A DNA stretch of 64,000 bases from the NCBI RefSeq assembly GCF_002831585.1, contig NZ_CP025113.1, positions 186,001 through 250,000 of the forward strand, written 5' to 3'. Of the stretch, positions 8,276 to 17,547 are shown piece by piece (the stretch's first letter is position 1; every line of letters begins with the position of its first letter). The translations under genes and the position numbers were made by a program. Under the pieces are notes generated by a model that made no database searches, had not been told where the DNA came from, and worked only from the letters and a program-made list of their open reading frames with translations. The stretch comes from Bradyrhizobium sp. SK17 (lineage in GTDB: Bacteria > Pseudomonadota > Alphaproteobacteria > Rhizobiales > Xanthobacteraceae).

Positions 8276-10651
8276 ATGACTCCCGCACCCGCTAATCGGA
8301 TGCTCGCGACGCTCGGCGTCGTGAGCGAGACCATCCTGCGTGCCAAGAACAACACGGAACTGTTCGAAGGCGTTGCGGTCGCGACCGCCCACGGCGGCAA
8401 CTTTCTCGGAACCGCAATCCTGATGCGCGGCGCGGATGGAAGCACTCATCTCGCGGCGTCTGCGGGGATCGGCATTCCCGGGCTCGATGCGCGGCAGCCG
8501 GCAGGTCCCGGCGGCGTGATCGGCGCGACGCTGCGCTCCGGCGAGCCGAGCATCGCACACGACTGCTGGACCGACGAACTGCTCGCGCCATGGCATGAGG
8601 AATACAAGGAACTCGGGGTGCGCGCCGCGGCGGCGATCCCGATCCTGTGCAGGGGCAGCACGGCTGGAGTCCTGGTCGTTCTTGCGAGCTCACCGACCGC
8701 GCTGACGTGGCGCAATATCCTGGCGCTGACCCGCATTGCCGACAACGTCGCATTCGGCCTCGACACGTTCGATCGCTCGTCGCAGACCGCGGCCTTGACG
8801 CGGATGCTCAGCGCGTTGACCGAGACCGACGAAGCGATCATGCGCTCCGCGACGCAGGACGAACTGTTCCGGCTGGTGTGCGAGGCCACGATCAAGGGGG
8901 CGCGCTTCAGCTCGGGAAGCGTGATGCTGGTCGAGCCCGGGAACCCGACGTGCAAACTCGCGGCGAGTGCCGGTATCGCCGCCGACTATGTCAGGTCGCT
9001 CACCCTGTCGATCGATCCCACCATCCCGGAAGGACAAGGCCTGACGGGAACGGCCTACCGGACCAGGCGCCCCGCCATCGCCAACGATTTTCAGCGGGAT
9101 CCCAGGACTGCCCACTGGCACGGTCGCGCGATCGAGACCACGCGCTCGGGCGGCGCATTTCCGCTCACCGACGACGAGCGCGTCATCGGGGTGCTGCTGC
9201 TGCTGTCGCTCGAGGTCGATACGTTCACGCCGGAGTTCGTCGACATCCTGGAGAGGCTTGCCGCCAACGTCTCGTTTGCGCTGACCAACCTCGCGCGGCA
9301 CGAGAAGAAGCGGATTGCCGAGAGGCGGATCGAATATCTCGCGTCGCATGACGACCTGACCGGCCTCTCCAACAGGGCGATGTTCAACCGGGTGCTCGAT
9401 CTGTGCGTCGAGGACGCCCGCGCCTGCAACGGCTGCTGCGCCGTCATGTTCATCGACATCGACGGCTTCAAATCGGTCAACGACACGCTGGGTCACCACG
9501 CCGGCGACAGGCTCTTGACCGTGATCGCCGGCCGCCTCAAGGGCGTGGTGCCGAATGCGCGGACGGTGGCGCGGATCGGCGGCGACGAGTTCGTGATCAT
9601 CCTCGACGATGAGACGAATAGCGTCGCCTTGCAGTCGACCACGCTCGCACTGCTGACCGAGCTGTCGCGGCCGATCCAGATCGACAATGACGAATGCCGC
9701 GTGTCCGGCAGCATCGGTGTCGCCGTATACCCGCAGGACGGCAGTTCGCCATCGGCGCTCATCAAGCACGCCGACATGGCGATGTATTCGGCGAAGACCT
9801 CCGGCAAGGATACCTGCTGCTTCTTCACGCCCACGATGGAGCAGCGCATCCAGGAACGGCGCGACGTCGTGTCCGGTCTGCAACGGGCGCTGGAGCGAAG
9901 CGAGTTCGTGCTGTTCTTCCAGCCCAAGGTCGACGCCTGCTCATCGAACATCGGCGGCCTCGAAGCGCTGATCCGCTGGAACCGCCCGGATGTCGGTCTT
10001 GTGCCACCCAGCGAATTCGTTCCGATCGCCGAGGAGTCGCGGCTGATCGTGCAGATCGGCCGTTGGGTCATCCTGGAAGCTTGCAGGCAGATGGTCGAAT
10101 GGCTGGCCGCGGGCGCGCCGCCCATCACCATCGCCGTGAACCTGTCGGCGCCGCAGTTCTCGGACATCGAACTGCCGAGCTATATCGACGCCGTGCTGCG
10201 CGAGACCGGCCTGCCGGCCCGCCTGCTCCAGATCGAGATCACGGAAAGCATGGTCATGGCGAACGAACCGGAGATCGCGCAAAACCTCGATGCGCTGCGC
10301 AGCCGCGGCATCAGGCTTGCGATCGACGACTTCGGAACCGGTTACTCGCTGATGTCGCTGTTGCGGAAGTATCCGATCGACGTGATCAAGATCGACCGTG
10401 CGTTCGTCTCGGGCATCCCCGACAGCGCGCATGACTGCGCCATCACCGAAGCGATGATCACGATGGCGAAGGGACTGGGGCTGATGGTCGTCGCCGAGGG
10501 CGTCGAAACCCGGCGCCAGGAGCAATTCCTGCTGCAACGGCGGTGCGACTACTTGCAGGGCCATCTCTATTGCCCGCCGATTCCGGCCGCGGACATGCTG
10601 AGGCTGCTACTGACAAACAGGAATTTCAGCGCCAGCGACCCAGTGACCTAG
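8276..10651 (+). CDS. GAF-GAF-GGDEF-EAL cyclic-di-GMP turnover protein
   Basis: This 791-residue soluble protein should make and/or degrade the second messenger c-di-GMP. Two N-terminal GAF sensor domains (about 10-165 and 185-345) have no transmembrane segment. A diguanylate cyclase domain follows with an intact GGDEF near residue 435 (RIGGDEFVIIL), then a phosphodiesterase domain with EAL near residue 563 (EALIRWNRP), DDFGTGYSLMSLL and AEGVET. Both catalytic motifs look complete, so either activity is possible, biased by GAF ligands. I see no classic RxxD inhibitory site just before GGDEF. The ATG at 8276 has only a weak ribosome site, so the start is uncertain. Confidence 0.9.
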   Translation: MTPAPANRMLATLGVVSETILRAKNNTELFEGVAVATAHGGNFLGTAILMRGADGSTHLAASAGIGIPGLDARQPAGPGGVIGATLRSGEPSIAHDCWTDELLAPWHEEYKELGVRAAAAIPILCRGSTAGVLVVLASSPTALTWRNILALTRIADNVAFGLDTFDRSSQTAALTRMLSALTETDEAIMRSATQDELFRLVCEATIKGARFSSGSVMLVEPGNPTCKLAASAGIAADYVRSLTLSIDPTIPEGQGLTGTAYRTRRPAIANDFQRDPRTAHWHGRAIETTRSGGAFPLTDDERVIGVLLLLSLEVDTFTPEFVDILERLAANVSFALTNLARHEKKRIAERRIEYLASHDDLTGLSNRAMFNRVLDLCVEDARACNGCCAVMFIDIDGFKSVNDTLGHHAGDRLLTVIAGRLKGVVPNARTVARIGGDEFVIILDDETNSVALQSTTLALLTELSRPIQIDNDECRVSGSIGVAVYPQDGSSPSALIKHADMAMYSAKTSGKDTCCFFTPTMEQRIQERRDVVSGLQRALERSEFVLFFQPKVDACSSNIGGLEALIRWNRPDVGLVPPSEFVPIAEESRLIVQIGRWVILEACRQMVEWLAAGAPPITIAVNLSAPQFSDIELPSYIDAVLRETGLPARLLQIEITESMVMANEPEIAQNLDALRSRGIRLAIDDFGTGYSLMSLLRKYPIDVIKIDRAFVSGIPDSAHDCAITEAMITMAKGLGLMVVAEGVETRRQEQFLLQRRCDYLQGHLYCPPIPAADMLRLLLTNRNFSASDPVT

Positions 10652-10701
10652 CATGGTCGTTGCAATGAAAGATCAAGAGCGATGGCAAGGCGGAGACTGA
10701 C

Positions 10702-11598
10702 GTGACTGAATCCTGCAATGTTGCATTTCTTGGCATCGGCCTGACCGGCGGAATCATGGCCCGGCGACTGATCGCCGCCGGCTTTCCAACGACGCTCTGG
10801 GACAACGCAAGCGACGAAGCAGCGGCCGTCGCCTCGATCGGCGGCACGGTCGCGGCGTCGCCGGCCGATGCGGTCCGGGACGCCCATGTCGTGCTGACCA
10901 TGCTCGGCCGCAACCCGGCGGTCGCCGACATCATCCTCGCGGAGGCGACCGCGCAGGCGCTGCAACCCGGCACGGTCGTGATCGACATGAGCCTGATCAG
11001 TCCGTCCGAAGTCAGGGAGAACGCTGCGCGCCTCGCCGAGCTGCGGGTCGCGCATATCGACGCGCCGGTCTCGGGCGGCGTCCGCGGCGCCGAGTTCGGG
11101 TCGCTCGTGATCGTGGCCGGCGGCGATCCCGCGGTGTTTGCGCGGGTCGAGCATTTGCTGCGCGTCCTGGGGCGTCCGATCCATGTCGGCCCCGCGGGAA
11201 CGGGCCAGTTGGCGAGGCTCACCAACCAGATCATCGTCGGCGCCTCGATCGGCGCCCTTGCCGAGGCGCTCGTGCTGGCCGAGCACGGCGGCGCGGATCC
11301 GATCAATGTGCGCAAGGCGCTGCGCGCAGGCTTTGCCGAGAGCCGGGTGCTGGAGTTGCAGCTCGAACGGATGGTCGCGCGCAATTTCACGACGAAGACG
11401 GGGTCGGCGGGCCAGCTGAGCGCGCTCGAAGATGCGCTCGATACGGCGCGCGCTCTCGATCTGAAGCCGATGCCGTACACCGCACTGACCGCTGACCTGC
11501 TGCGAACGCTCGTCGAGCGGTCCGGCGATATCGACCACAGCGCCATGATCCTCGAGCTGGAGCGGCGCTGCGGCACGGCGTCGCTCTTGGTCGATTGA
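10702..11598 (+). CDS. Beta-hydroxyacid dehydrogenase (HIBADH/6PGDH family), catalytic Lys replaced by Arg
   Basis: This 298-residue NAD(P)-dependent oxidoreductase starts with GTG preceded by AAGGCGGAG. The N-terminal Rossmann loop is FLGIGLTGGIMA, and the substrate motif DAPVSGGVRGAEFGSL is well conserved. In 3-hydroxyisobutyrate and tartronate semialdehyde dehydrogenases the catalytic Lys sits in GxGxxxKxxN; here the stretch is GTGQLARLTNQ, with Arg instead. Activity may be altered or the protein may belong to a non-classical subgroup. It is convergent with the carboxylase gene, with 92 bp between, and has no obvious link to it. Confidence 0.82.
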   Translation: MTESCNVAFLGIGLTGGIMARRLIAAGFPTTLWDNASDEAAAVASIGGTVAASPADAVRDAHVVLTMLGRNPAVADIILAEATAQALQPGTVVIDMSLISPSEVRENAARLAELRVAHIDAPVSGGVRGAEFGSLVIVAGGDPAVFARVEHLLRVLGRPIHVGPAGTGQLARLTNQIIVGASIGALAEALVLAEHGGADPINVRKALRAGFAESRVLELQLERMVARNFTTKTGSAGQLSALEDALDTARALDLKPMPYTALTADLLRTLVERSGDIDHSAMILELERRCGTASLLVD

Positions 11599-11690
11599 GG
11601 GGCTGGGCCACGGTCGACGGTGCCTCGCTCGGCCGGCCGGGTGACACGCAGCCGGACGTCACCGCAGCAGCGACGTGACCCGCGCGCCGC

Positions 11691-14600
11691 TTACTCCGGC
11701 CCGATCAGGGCGACCACATCCCCCGCACGCAAGGTCTGGCCCGGCTTCACCGGCACCGATGCGATGCGGCCGGCCACCGGCGCGAGCACCGAGATTTCCA
11801 TCTTTATGGACTCGATGATCGCAAGCACGTCGCCGGCCGCGACCTTGGCGCCCTCCTCGGCCAGGACCTTCCAGATGTTGCCCGGCACTTCGGAGAAGGC
11901 GCCGATCTGGCCGTCTGGAATTCCTGTCGTGGCAACGCCCGCATCAATCGTCTCCGCCGGCGTCTCGTCGAGCTTCATCTCGCGCCAGCGCTGGCGCTCG
12001 GCATCGAATGCGGCTTGCTGCGTTGCCTTGAACGCGGCGATCGACGGCTGCGCCGCGGTCAATGTCTTCGCATAGTCGGCGTAGGAGAACTCGCCCTGCT
12101 CGATCCTGATGTCGCACTGCCCGTGCGGGAATGCGGCGCGGGCGTCGAGCAGTTCGTCGGCGTCGACCGGGAAGAAGCGGATCTTGTCGAAGAACCGCAG
12201 CAGCCAGGGATGGCCGGGCTCGAACACTTTCGTCGTGCGCCAGCTATTCCAGACCTGGATGGTGCGGCCGAACAGTTGGTAGCCGCCCGGCCCTTCCATG
12301 CCGTAGATGCACAAATAGGCGCCGCCGATGCCGACCGCGTTCTCCGGGGTCCAGGTCCGCGCCGGATTGTACTTCGTGGTCACCAGGCGATGCCGCGGAT
12401 CGAGCGGGGTCGCCACCGGCGCGCCGAGATAGACGTCGCCGAGGCCGAGCACGAAATAATCGGCGTCGAACACGATGCGGCGGACATCGTCCTCGCTGCC
12501 GAGCCCGTTGATACGCCGGATGAACTCGACATTCGACGGGCACCACGGCGCATCCGCGCGCACCAGTTCCTGGTATTTGCGCATCGCGAGCTCCGCCTCT
12601 GGGTCGCGCCACGACAGCGGCAGGTGCACGGTGCGGCTCGGCACCCGCATCGCATCGACGTCAGGCAGTTCGCGTTCGATCCGCCCGAGGACGTCGAGCA
12701 GCTTTGCGCGCGACAGCGCCGTGCCGTCATAATGGATCTGCAACGAACGGATGCCGGGCGTCAGGTCGATCAGGCCGCCGAGCTTCGCGTCCTCCAGCGC
12801 CTGCGCCAGCACATGGACGCGCAGCCGCAACGCGATATCGAGCTCCATCGGGCCATATTCGACCAGGAGATTGTCGTCGCCGGCGCGGCGATACACCACC
12901 GGAATCGGGCCGTCTTCATTGCGCCCGACGATGGCCGAACCGAGTTCAGGCGCCTTCAGCACCGTGGGACCCGCAGCCGGATCATCGCGTTTCACCGGCA
13001 CGAAGCGCACGGTGTCACCCGGCCTGAGCTGGCCGACTTTCCAGAGCTCGTCACGCGCGACCACCGCAGGGCAGACGAAGCCGCCGAGGCTCGGCCCATC
13101 GGGGCCGAGGATGATCGGCATGTCGCCGGTGAAGTCGATCGAGCCAACCGCATAGGCGTTGTCGTGGATGTTGGACGGATGCAGCCCGGCCTCGCCGCCG
13201 TCGGCACGCGCCCAGCCGGGCTTCGGACCGATCAGCCGCACGCCGGTGCGGGCGCTGTTGAAGTGCACCTCGTAATCCGACGCAAACAGCGTTTCGATGT
13301 CCTCGTCGAGGAAGAAGTCCGGCGCGCCGTGCGGACCGTAGACCACGCCGATCTGCCACGCCGATGTGAGCTGCGGCTGTTCGTCCTCCGTGGCGTGCCG
13401 CGGCGTTGCCAGGCCGGATGATTGCGCGCCGATATGCAGCACATCCCCGGCCTTCAGCGAGCCCGTCGCATGACCGCCGAACGCGCCGAGTGCGAACACG
13501 GCGCGCGAGCCGAGAATTTCCGGCACGTCGAAGCCGCCGCGGACGGCGAGATAGCTGCGCTGCCCTGGCCCCTTGATGCTGCCGATCGTGAGCGTCTGGC
13601 CGGCACGCACCGCGACCGGCTCGTTGTACGCAACCTCGATACCGTCGAGTGACGCCTTCATCTGCGCACCCGAGAGAGCGACGATCGCGTCGGTGTTGAA
13701 GCGCAAGGTCGGCCCGTTGACCGTCAGCTCCAGCGCGGTCGTCGTCTCCGGGTTGCCGACCATGCGGTTGGCAAGCCGGAACGACCGCTCGTCCATCGGG
13801 CCGCTCGGCGGCACGCCGACATGCCAGAGATGCAGCCGGCCGGGCAATTCCTGTACGCCGCTTTGCGCACCGGGTGCGACGACATCGATGGTGCGCGGGC
13901 GATAGGCGAATTCGCCGAGCACACTGGTCGCGACCTGCCCGCTGCGGAACACGTCGGATGCGGCGATGGCGCGCAGATAATCGAGATTGGTCTCGATGCC
14001 GGCCACGACCGTGTCATCGAGCGCCTGCGACAACCGCGCGATGGCAGCCTCGCGCGTCTCGGCCGACACGATGATCTTGGCCAGCATCGGATCGTAGAAC
14101 GGCGTCACCTCGGTGCCGGTCTCGATCCAGCCGTCGATTCGCGCATCCGGCGAAAACCTCACCTGCGTCAGCCGGCCCGCGCTCGGACGGAAGCCCGCGC
14201 CCGGATTCTCGGCATAGAGCCGCACCTCGATCGCCGCGCCCTTGGGCGCAAGCGCGCCCGCGGCACCCAAAACGTCCTCACCGGCGGCTTGCCGGATCAT
14301 CCATTCGACGAGATCGACGCCGGTGACCTGCTCGGTGATGGGGTGCTCGACCTGCAAGCGCGTATTCACCTCGAGGAAGTAGAAATCCGCGCGTGCGACG
14401 TCGTAGATGAACTCGACCGTGCCAGCGGATTCGTAGGCGACCGCCTTGCCGAGTGCCACCGCGGCCGCATGGAGACGCCCGCGGGTCTCGGCAGAAAGCC
14501 CCGGCGCGGGCGTCTCCTCGAAGACCTTCTGGTTGCGCCGTTGCAGCGAGCAGTCGCGCTCTCCGAGCGCGACGACGTCGCCCTTGCCGTTGCCGAAGAT

Positions 14601-15233
14601 CTGCACCTCGATGTGGCGGGCGCGGGCGACGAACCGCTCCAGATAGACCCGCGCATCACCGAAACTGGCGCGCGCCGTGCGTTGCACTGAGGCAAAGCGC
14701 TCGCGCAGCGTCGCCATGTCGTGGCAGAGCTGCATGCCGATGCCGCCGCCGCCCGCCGTGCTCTTCAGCATCACCGGAAAGCCGATCCGCTCGGCCTCGC
14801 GCACCGCCTCGTCGATGGTCTCCAGCAGGCCGGAGCCCGGCAGCAGCGGCACGCCGCTGCGCTCGGCGAGCTCGCGTGCCCTGTGCTTGAGGCCGAAGGC
14901 GTCGAGATGCTCCGGCCGCGGCCCGATGAAGGCGATGCCGTGTTCGGCGAGCCGCTCAGCGAAACGGCGATTCTCCGACAGGAAGCCGTAGCCGGGATGC
15001 ACCGCCTGCGCGCCGGTCGCAAGGCATGCCGCCATGATCGCATCGACGTTGAGATAGCTCTCGGCCGCCGGCGCCGGACCGATCCGCACCGCCTCGTCGG
15101 CCGCGAGCACCGGCCGGGTGAAGCGGTCGGCGTCGGAGTAGATCGCGACCGAAGCGATGCCCATACGGCGCAATGTTTCGCCGATCCGCCCGGCGATCTC
15201 GCCGCGGTTGGCAATCAAGACCTTGCTGAACAT
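11691..15233 (-). CDS. Urea carboxylase-family enzyme, probably guanidine carboxylase
   Basis: This 1180-residue biotin-dependent carboxylase starts with a biotin carboxylase half (about 1-450: ANRGEIAGRI, GGGGIGMQ, EVNTRLQVEHP). It continues with the two carboxyltransferase modules of urea carboxylase (related to KipA/KipI and allophanate hydrolase subunits, about 470-760 and 790-1040) and ends with a biotinyl domain holding the target Lys in ESIKME. Enzymes of this family ATP-dependently carboxylate urea to allophanate or, where they lie under a guanidine-I riboswitch beside DUF1989 genes, carboxylate guanidine. The context here (riboswitch at 19549-19667, two DUF1989 genes) favours guanidine. 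It is the last operon gene, 3 bp after the preceding stop. Confidence 0.85.
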   Translation of the reverse strand: MFSKVLIANRGEIAGRIGETLRRMGIASVAIYSDADRFTRPVLAADEAVRIGPAPAAESYLNVDAIMAACLATGAQAVHPGYGFLSENRRFAERLAEHGIAFIGPRPEHLDAFGLKHRARELAERSGVPLLPGSGLLETIDEAVREAERIGFPVMLKSTAGGGGIGMQLCHDMATLRERFASVQRTARASFGDARVYLERFVARARHIEVQIFGNGKGDVVALGERDCSLQRRNQKVFEETPAPGLSAETRGRLHAAAVALGKAVAYESAGTVEFIYDVARADFYFLEVNTRLQVEHPITEQVTGVDLVEWMIRQAAGEDVLGAAGALAPKGAAIEVRLYAENPGAGFRPSAGRLTQVRFSPDARIDGWIETGTEVTPFYDPMLAKIIVSAETREAAIARLSQALDDTVVAGIETNLDYLRAIAASDVFRSGQVATSVLGEFAYRPRTIDVVAPGAQSGVQELPGRLHLWHVGVPPSGPMDERSFRLANRMVGNPETTTALELTVNGPTLRFNTDAIVALSGAQMKASLDGIEVAYNEPVAVRAGQTLTIGSIKGPGQRSYLAVRGGFDVPEILGSRAVFALGAFGGHATGSLKAGDVLHIGAQSSGLATPRHATEDEQPQLTSAWQIGVVYGPHGAPDFFLDEDIETLFASDYEVHFNSARTGVRLIGPKPGWARADGGEAGLHPSNIHDNAYAVGSIDFTGDMPIILGPDGPSLGGFVCPAVVARDELWKVGQLRPGDTVRFVPVKRDDPAAGPTVLKAPELGSAIVGRNEDGPIPVVYRRAGDDNLLVEYGPMELDIALRLRVHVLAQALEDAKLGGLIDLTPGIRSLQIHYDGTALSRAKLLDVLGRIERELPDVDAMRVPSRTVHLPLSWRDPEAELAMRKYQELVRADAPWCPSNVEFIRRINGLGSEDDVRRIVFDADYFVLGLGDVYLGAPVATPLDPRHRLVTTKYNPARTWTPENAVGIGGAYLCIYGMEGPGGYQLFGRTIQVWNSWRTTKVFEPGHPWLLRFFDKIRFFPVDADELLDARAAFPHGQCDIRIEQGEFSYADYAKTLTAAQPSIAAFKATQQAAFDAERQRWREMKLDETPAETIDAGVATTGIPDGQIGAFSEVPGNIWKVLAEEGAKVAAGDVLAIIESIKMEISVLAPVAGRIASVPVKPGQTLRAGDVVALIGPE

Positions 15234-15236
15234 GCC

Positions 15237-15875
15237 TCACGCCTCCGGCTCGAAGATCGTGACCTGCACCGGCGTCGGGAAGAAACCGTTGCAGGGATTG
15301 TTGATCTGCGGGCAGTTCGAGATCAGGCACAGCACGTCCATCTCGGCCACCAGCTCGATGGCGTCGCCAGGCCTCGAGACGCCGTCGACCACGGTGAAAT
15401 TGCCGGCGGTGTCGATCGGCACGTTCATGAAGAAGTTGAGGTTGGGCACGATGTCGCGCTTCGACAGGCCATATTTCGCGGCCTCGATCACGAAATTCTC
15501 GCGGCAGGCGTGCTGGTAGCGGGTCTGGTGCCCGAACCGCACGGTGTTGCTCTCGCAGGAGCAGGCACCCGCCGAGGTGTCGTGCAGGCCGCAACTGTCG
15601 GCGGTGACGCGCAGCATCACGCGGCCCTCATTGGACATGATATTCGTGCCGAGCCCGACATAGGCCGAGCCCTGCGCGCGCAGCGTGTCCTGGCCGCTGT
15701 AGCGCTCGCCGAGATCACTGGCGCAATAGAACAGCGTGTCGACGGCCTGCTGGCCATGCGTGTCGGTGATCCGCAGCGTCTGTCCTTTGCGGACGATCGC
15801 CGACCATGGCTTGCGCGCGGGGATTTCGACATCGAGGACGATGCGGGCGCCGGCCCGAGCTGCCTGCGCGTTCAT
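15237..15875 (-). CDS. DUF1989 urea carboxylase-associated protein 2; probable carboxyguanidine deiminase subunit
   Basis: This 212-residue cytoplasmic protein of the DUF1989 (UAAP) family has conserved Cys-rich stretches DSCGLHDTSAGACSCESN and NCPQINNPCNGFFPTPV. In riboswitch-linked operons the two DUF1989 proteins form a heteromeric carboxyguanidine deiminase, converting carboxyguanidine to allophanate plus ammonia. This is established for the family and inferred here. The ATG overlaps the stop of the preceding DUF1989 gene (ATGA) and the carboxylase begins 3 bp after its stop, consistent with a tightly coupled enzyme module. Confidence 0.82.
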   Translation of the reverse strand: MNAQAARAGARIVLDVEIPARKPWSAIVRKGQTLRITDTHGQQAVDTLFYCASDLGERYSGQDTLRAQGSAYVGLGTNIMSNEGRVMLRVTADSCGLHDTSAGACSCESNTVRFGHQTRYQHACRENFVIEAAKYGLSKRDIVPNLNFFMNVPIDTAGNFTVVDGVSRPGDAIELVAEMDVLCLISNCPQINNPCNGFFPTPVQVTIFEPEA

Positions 15876-16717
15876 TGCACCGCTCCTTCGCTAGTCTCGC
15901 CGAAATACAGCGCGTTGTTCTCGAAGGCGCGAATTGCTTCCGCGGTCGCGGTCCGGCACAGATCGTCGGCCGCGGGCCTGGCCGCGTGATAGCGCACGAT
16001 CTCGACGCTGCCCTGCGGATAGCGCTCTGCGGGATCGAGCGGATGCGGGCAGTTCGACAGCGCGATCAACAGGTCCATCTCGGCGCGCAGATCGACGAAG
16101 TCGTCCTTGGCGCGGCGCGGCGCCGACCAGACAAACTTTCCATCCGCGTCGATGGCGACCGGCGCAAAGAAGCTGACACAGGGATGGACGTCGCGGCGGT
16201 CGAGCCCGAGCTTGTTTGCCGCGAGAATGAAGTTGTCGCGGGTGTTGCGGAAATTGCCGTCACCGTATTTCACCTGGTTGGTCGCGGCCGTCGAGCCACC
16301 CACCACCGCGTCATGCGCCGCGCTGGTGTCCTCGGTGATGCCGAGCAGCGCGCGGCCCATGTCGGACAGCAGCACGCGGCCCTTCTGCAGCCGCGCCGCC
16401 CATTGCACCTTGATGGTGTCGGCGTGGTTCAGCCGTTCAGTGGTATCGGCCGCATTCCAGGCGAGCAGGCTGACGGTCGACGCCCCCGATGTGTTGACGA
16501 TGCGCAGCGTATCGCCGCGATTGAGCCGCGTGGTCCAGTACCAGCCGGCTGGAATCACCTCGCGATGGATGATCGCATCAGCGGCGATCGGTGCGGCGTC
16601 GCGCGCCGTCGGTGCCGGCAGCGCGCGCGGCGCATGCTCCTGGCCTGCGGCCTTCAGTTCGTTGTAGCGCCGGGTGTGCGCCGCGACCTCGGCCTTCTGT
16701 TCCTCTGTGAGGATCAT
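15872..16717 (-). CDS. DUF1989 urea carboxylase-associated protein 1; probable carboxyguanidine deiminase subunit
   Basis: This 281-residue paralogue of the next gene has an N-terminal helical extension (MILTEEQKAEVAAHTRRYNE) before the DUF1989 core (about 50-275: STVSLLAWNAADTTERLNHAD, ALSNCPHPLDPAERYPQG). It lacks part of the Cys cluster of its partner (it has AEDTSAAHD-like ITEDTSAAHD instead of DSCGLHDTSAGACSC), suggesting division of labour between a catalytic and a structural subunit. It starts at the ATGA overlap with the ATPase stop. Its role is inferred from the operon and from characterised guanidine-degrading operons. Confidence 0.8.
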   Translation of the reverse strand: MILTEEQKAEVAAHTRRYNELKAAGQEHAPRALPAPTARDAAPIAADAIIHREVIPAGWYWTTRLNRGDTLRIVNTSGASTVSLLAWNAADTTERLNHADTIKVQWAARLQKGRVLLSDMGRALLGITEDTSAAHDAVVGGSTAATNQVKYGDGNFRNTRDNFILAANKLGLDRRDVHPCVSFFAPVAIDADGKFVWSAPRRAKDDFVDLRAEMDLLIALSNCPHPLDPAERYPQGSVEIVRYHAARPAADDLCRTATAEAIRAFENNALYFGETSEGAVQ

Positions 16718-17547
16718 GGTTGCTCCTTCAAGACGAGAGCGCCGGGCCGTCCCGGCTGATGCTCCTTGCCTGACCGGGTCGTCCCGATCGGAGCCGGTTG
16801 AATGGTCCCGCGCGGCTCGGCGCTCCGGCGCGGGAATATCTCGAGATCGCGCGACACCGTGGCGCCGTAGCGCTCGCGCTCCTCGGGCCGGTTGCGCGAC
16901 CGCTCCAGCGCGATCACCCGCGTCGCGAGCCCGAACGCCTCGCTGAGATCGTGCGTGACCATTACGACAGTGAGGTTCGTCTCGTTCCACAGCCGCTTCA
17001 TCAGCACATGGATGTCGGCGCGGATGCCCGGATCGAGCGCGCCGAACGGCTCGTCGAGCAGCAGGATTTTCGGCCCGCGCATGATCGCCTGCGCGAGCGC
17101 AAGGCGCTGCTGCATGCCGCCCGACAGCGCGGACGGATATTTGCCCTCCTGGCCGGCAAGTCCGACCTCGGCGAGCAGCTTCATCGCATCGTCGGCCGCG
17201 GCGCGGCGCGCCGCGCCGAACAGCCGGCCGATCAATTTGGCGTCGCGCAGCTCACGCCCGAGCATGACGTTCTGCAACACCGTGAGATGCGGAAACACCG
17301 AGTAACGTTGAAACACCACGCCGCGGTCGGCGTCCGGCTCGCCGGGCAACGGCTTGCCGTCGACCAAAATCTGCCCGCGGCTCGGCTGCTCCTCGCCGAG
17401 CAGCATTCTGAGCAGCGTGGTCTTGCCGCAGCCGGACGGACCGACCAACGCGATGAACGCGCGCGGCTCGACCTCCATCGTGATGCGCTCCAGCACGATG
17501 TGGTCGCCATATTCCTTCCAGACGTCATCGAACCGGATCGCGCTCAT
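16714..17547 (-). CDS. NitT/TauT-type ABC transporter ATP-binding protein (guanidine/urea operon)
   Basis: The 277-residue ATPase has Walker A GPSGCGKTT, signature LSGGMQQR, Walker B ILLLDEPFGALDP and H-loop VTHDLSEAFGLA. It resembles SsuB/TauB/NrtD-type proteins. A C-terminal tail of about 60 residues (from ERERYGATVSRDLEIFPRR onward) is rich in Pro/Arg/Gly and is of unknown role. The start MSAIRFDDVWKEYGDH overlaps the permease stop by ATGA, and its own stop overlaps the first DUF1989 gene the same way. Together with the permease and binding protein it should import the operon's substrate or a related amidine. Confidence 0.88.
   Translation of the reverse strand: MSAIRFDDVWKEYGDHIVLERITMEVEPRAFIALVGPSGCGKTTLLRMLLGEEQPSRGQILVDGKPLPGEPDADRGVVFQRYSVFPHLTVLQNVMLGRELRDAKLIGRLFGAARRAAADDAMKLLAEVGLAGQEGKYPSALSGGMQQRLALAQAIMRGPKILLLDEPFGALDPGIRADIHVLMKRLWNETNLTVVMVTHDLSEAFGLATRVIALERSRNRPEERERYGATVSRDLEIFPRRSAEPRGTIQPAPIGTTRSGKEHQPGRPGALVLKEQP

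Noticed and set aside
7985..8596. 203-codon minus-strand frame before and overlapping the GGDEF/EAL gene
   Set aside because: Composition is Arg/Ala-rich without motif and it overlaps the well-supported GAF domain coding sequence.
11691..15233. Plain urea carboxylase/urea amidolyase interpretation
   Set aside because: Not excluded biochemically, but the guanidine-I riboswitch and paired DUF1989 genes make guanidine the better assignment; no amidolyase half is fused or adjacent.
12015..15989. Plus-strand frames of 289-468 codons across the carboxylase and DUF1989 genes
   Set aside because: Shadow frames; the minus-strand proteins have full motifs and coupled starts and stops.
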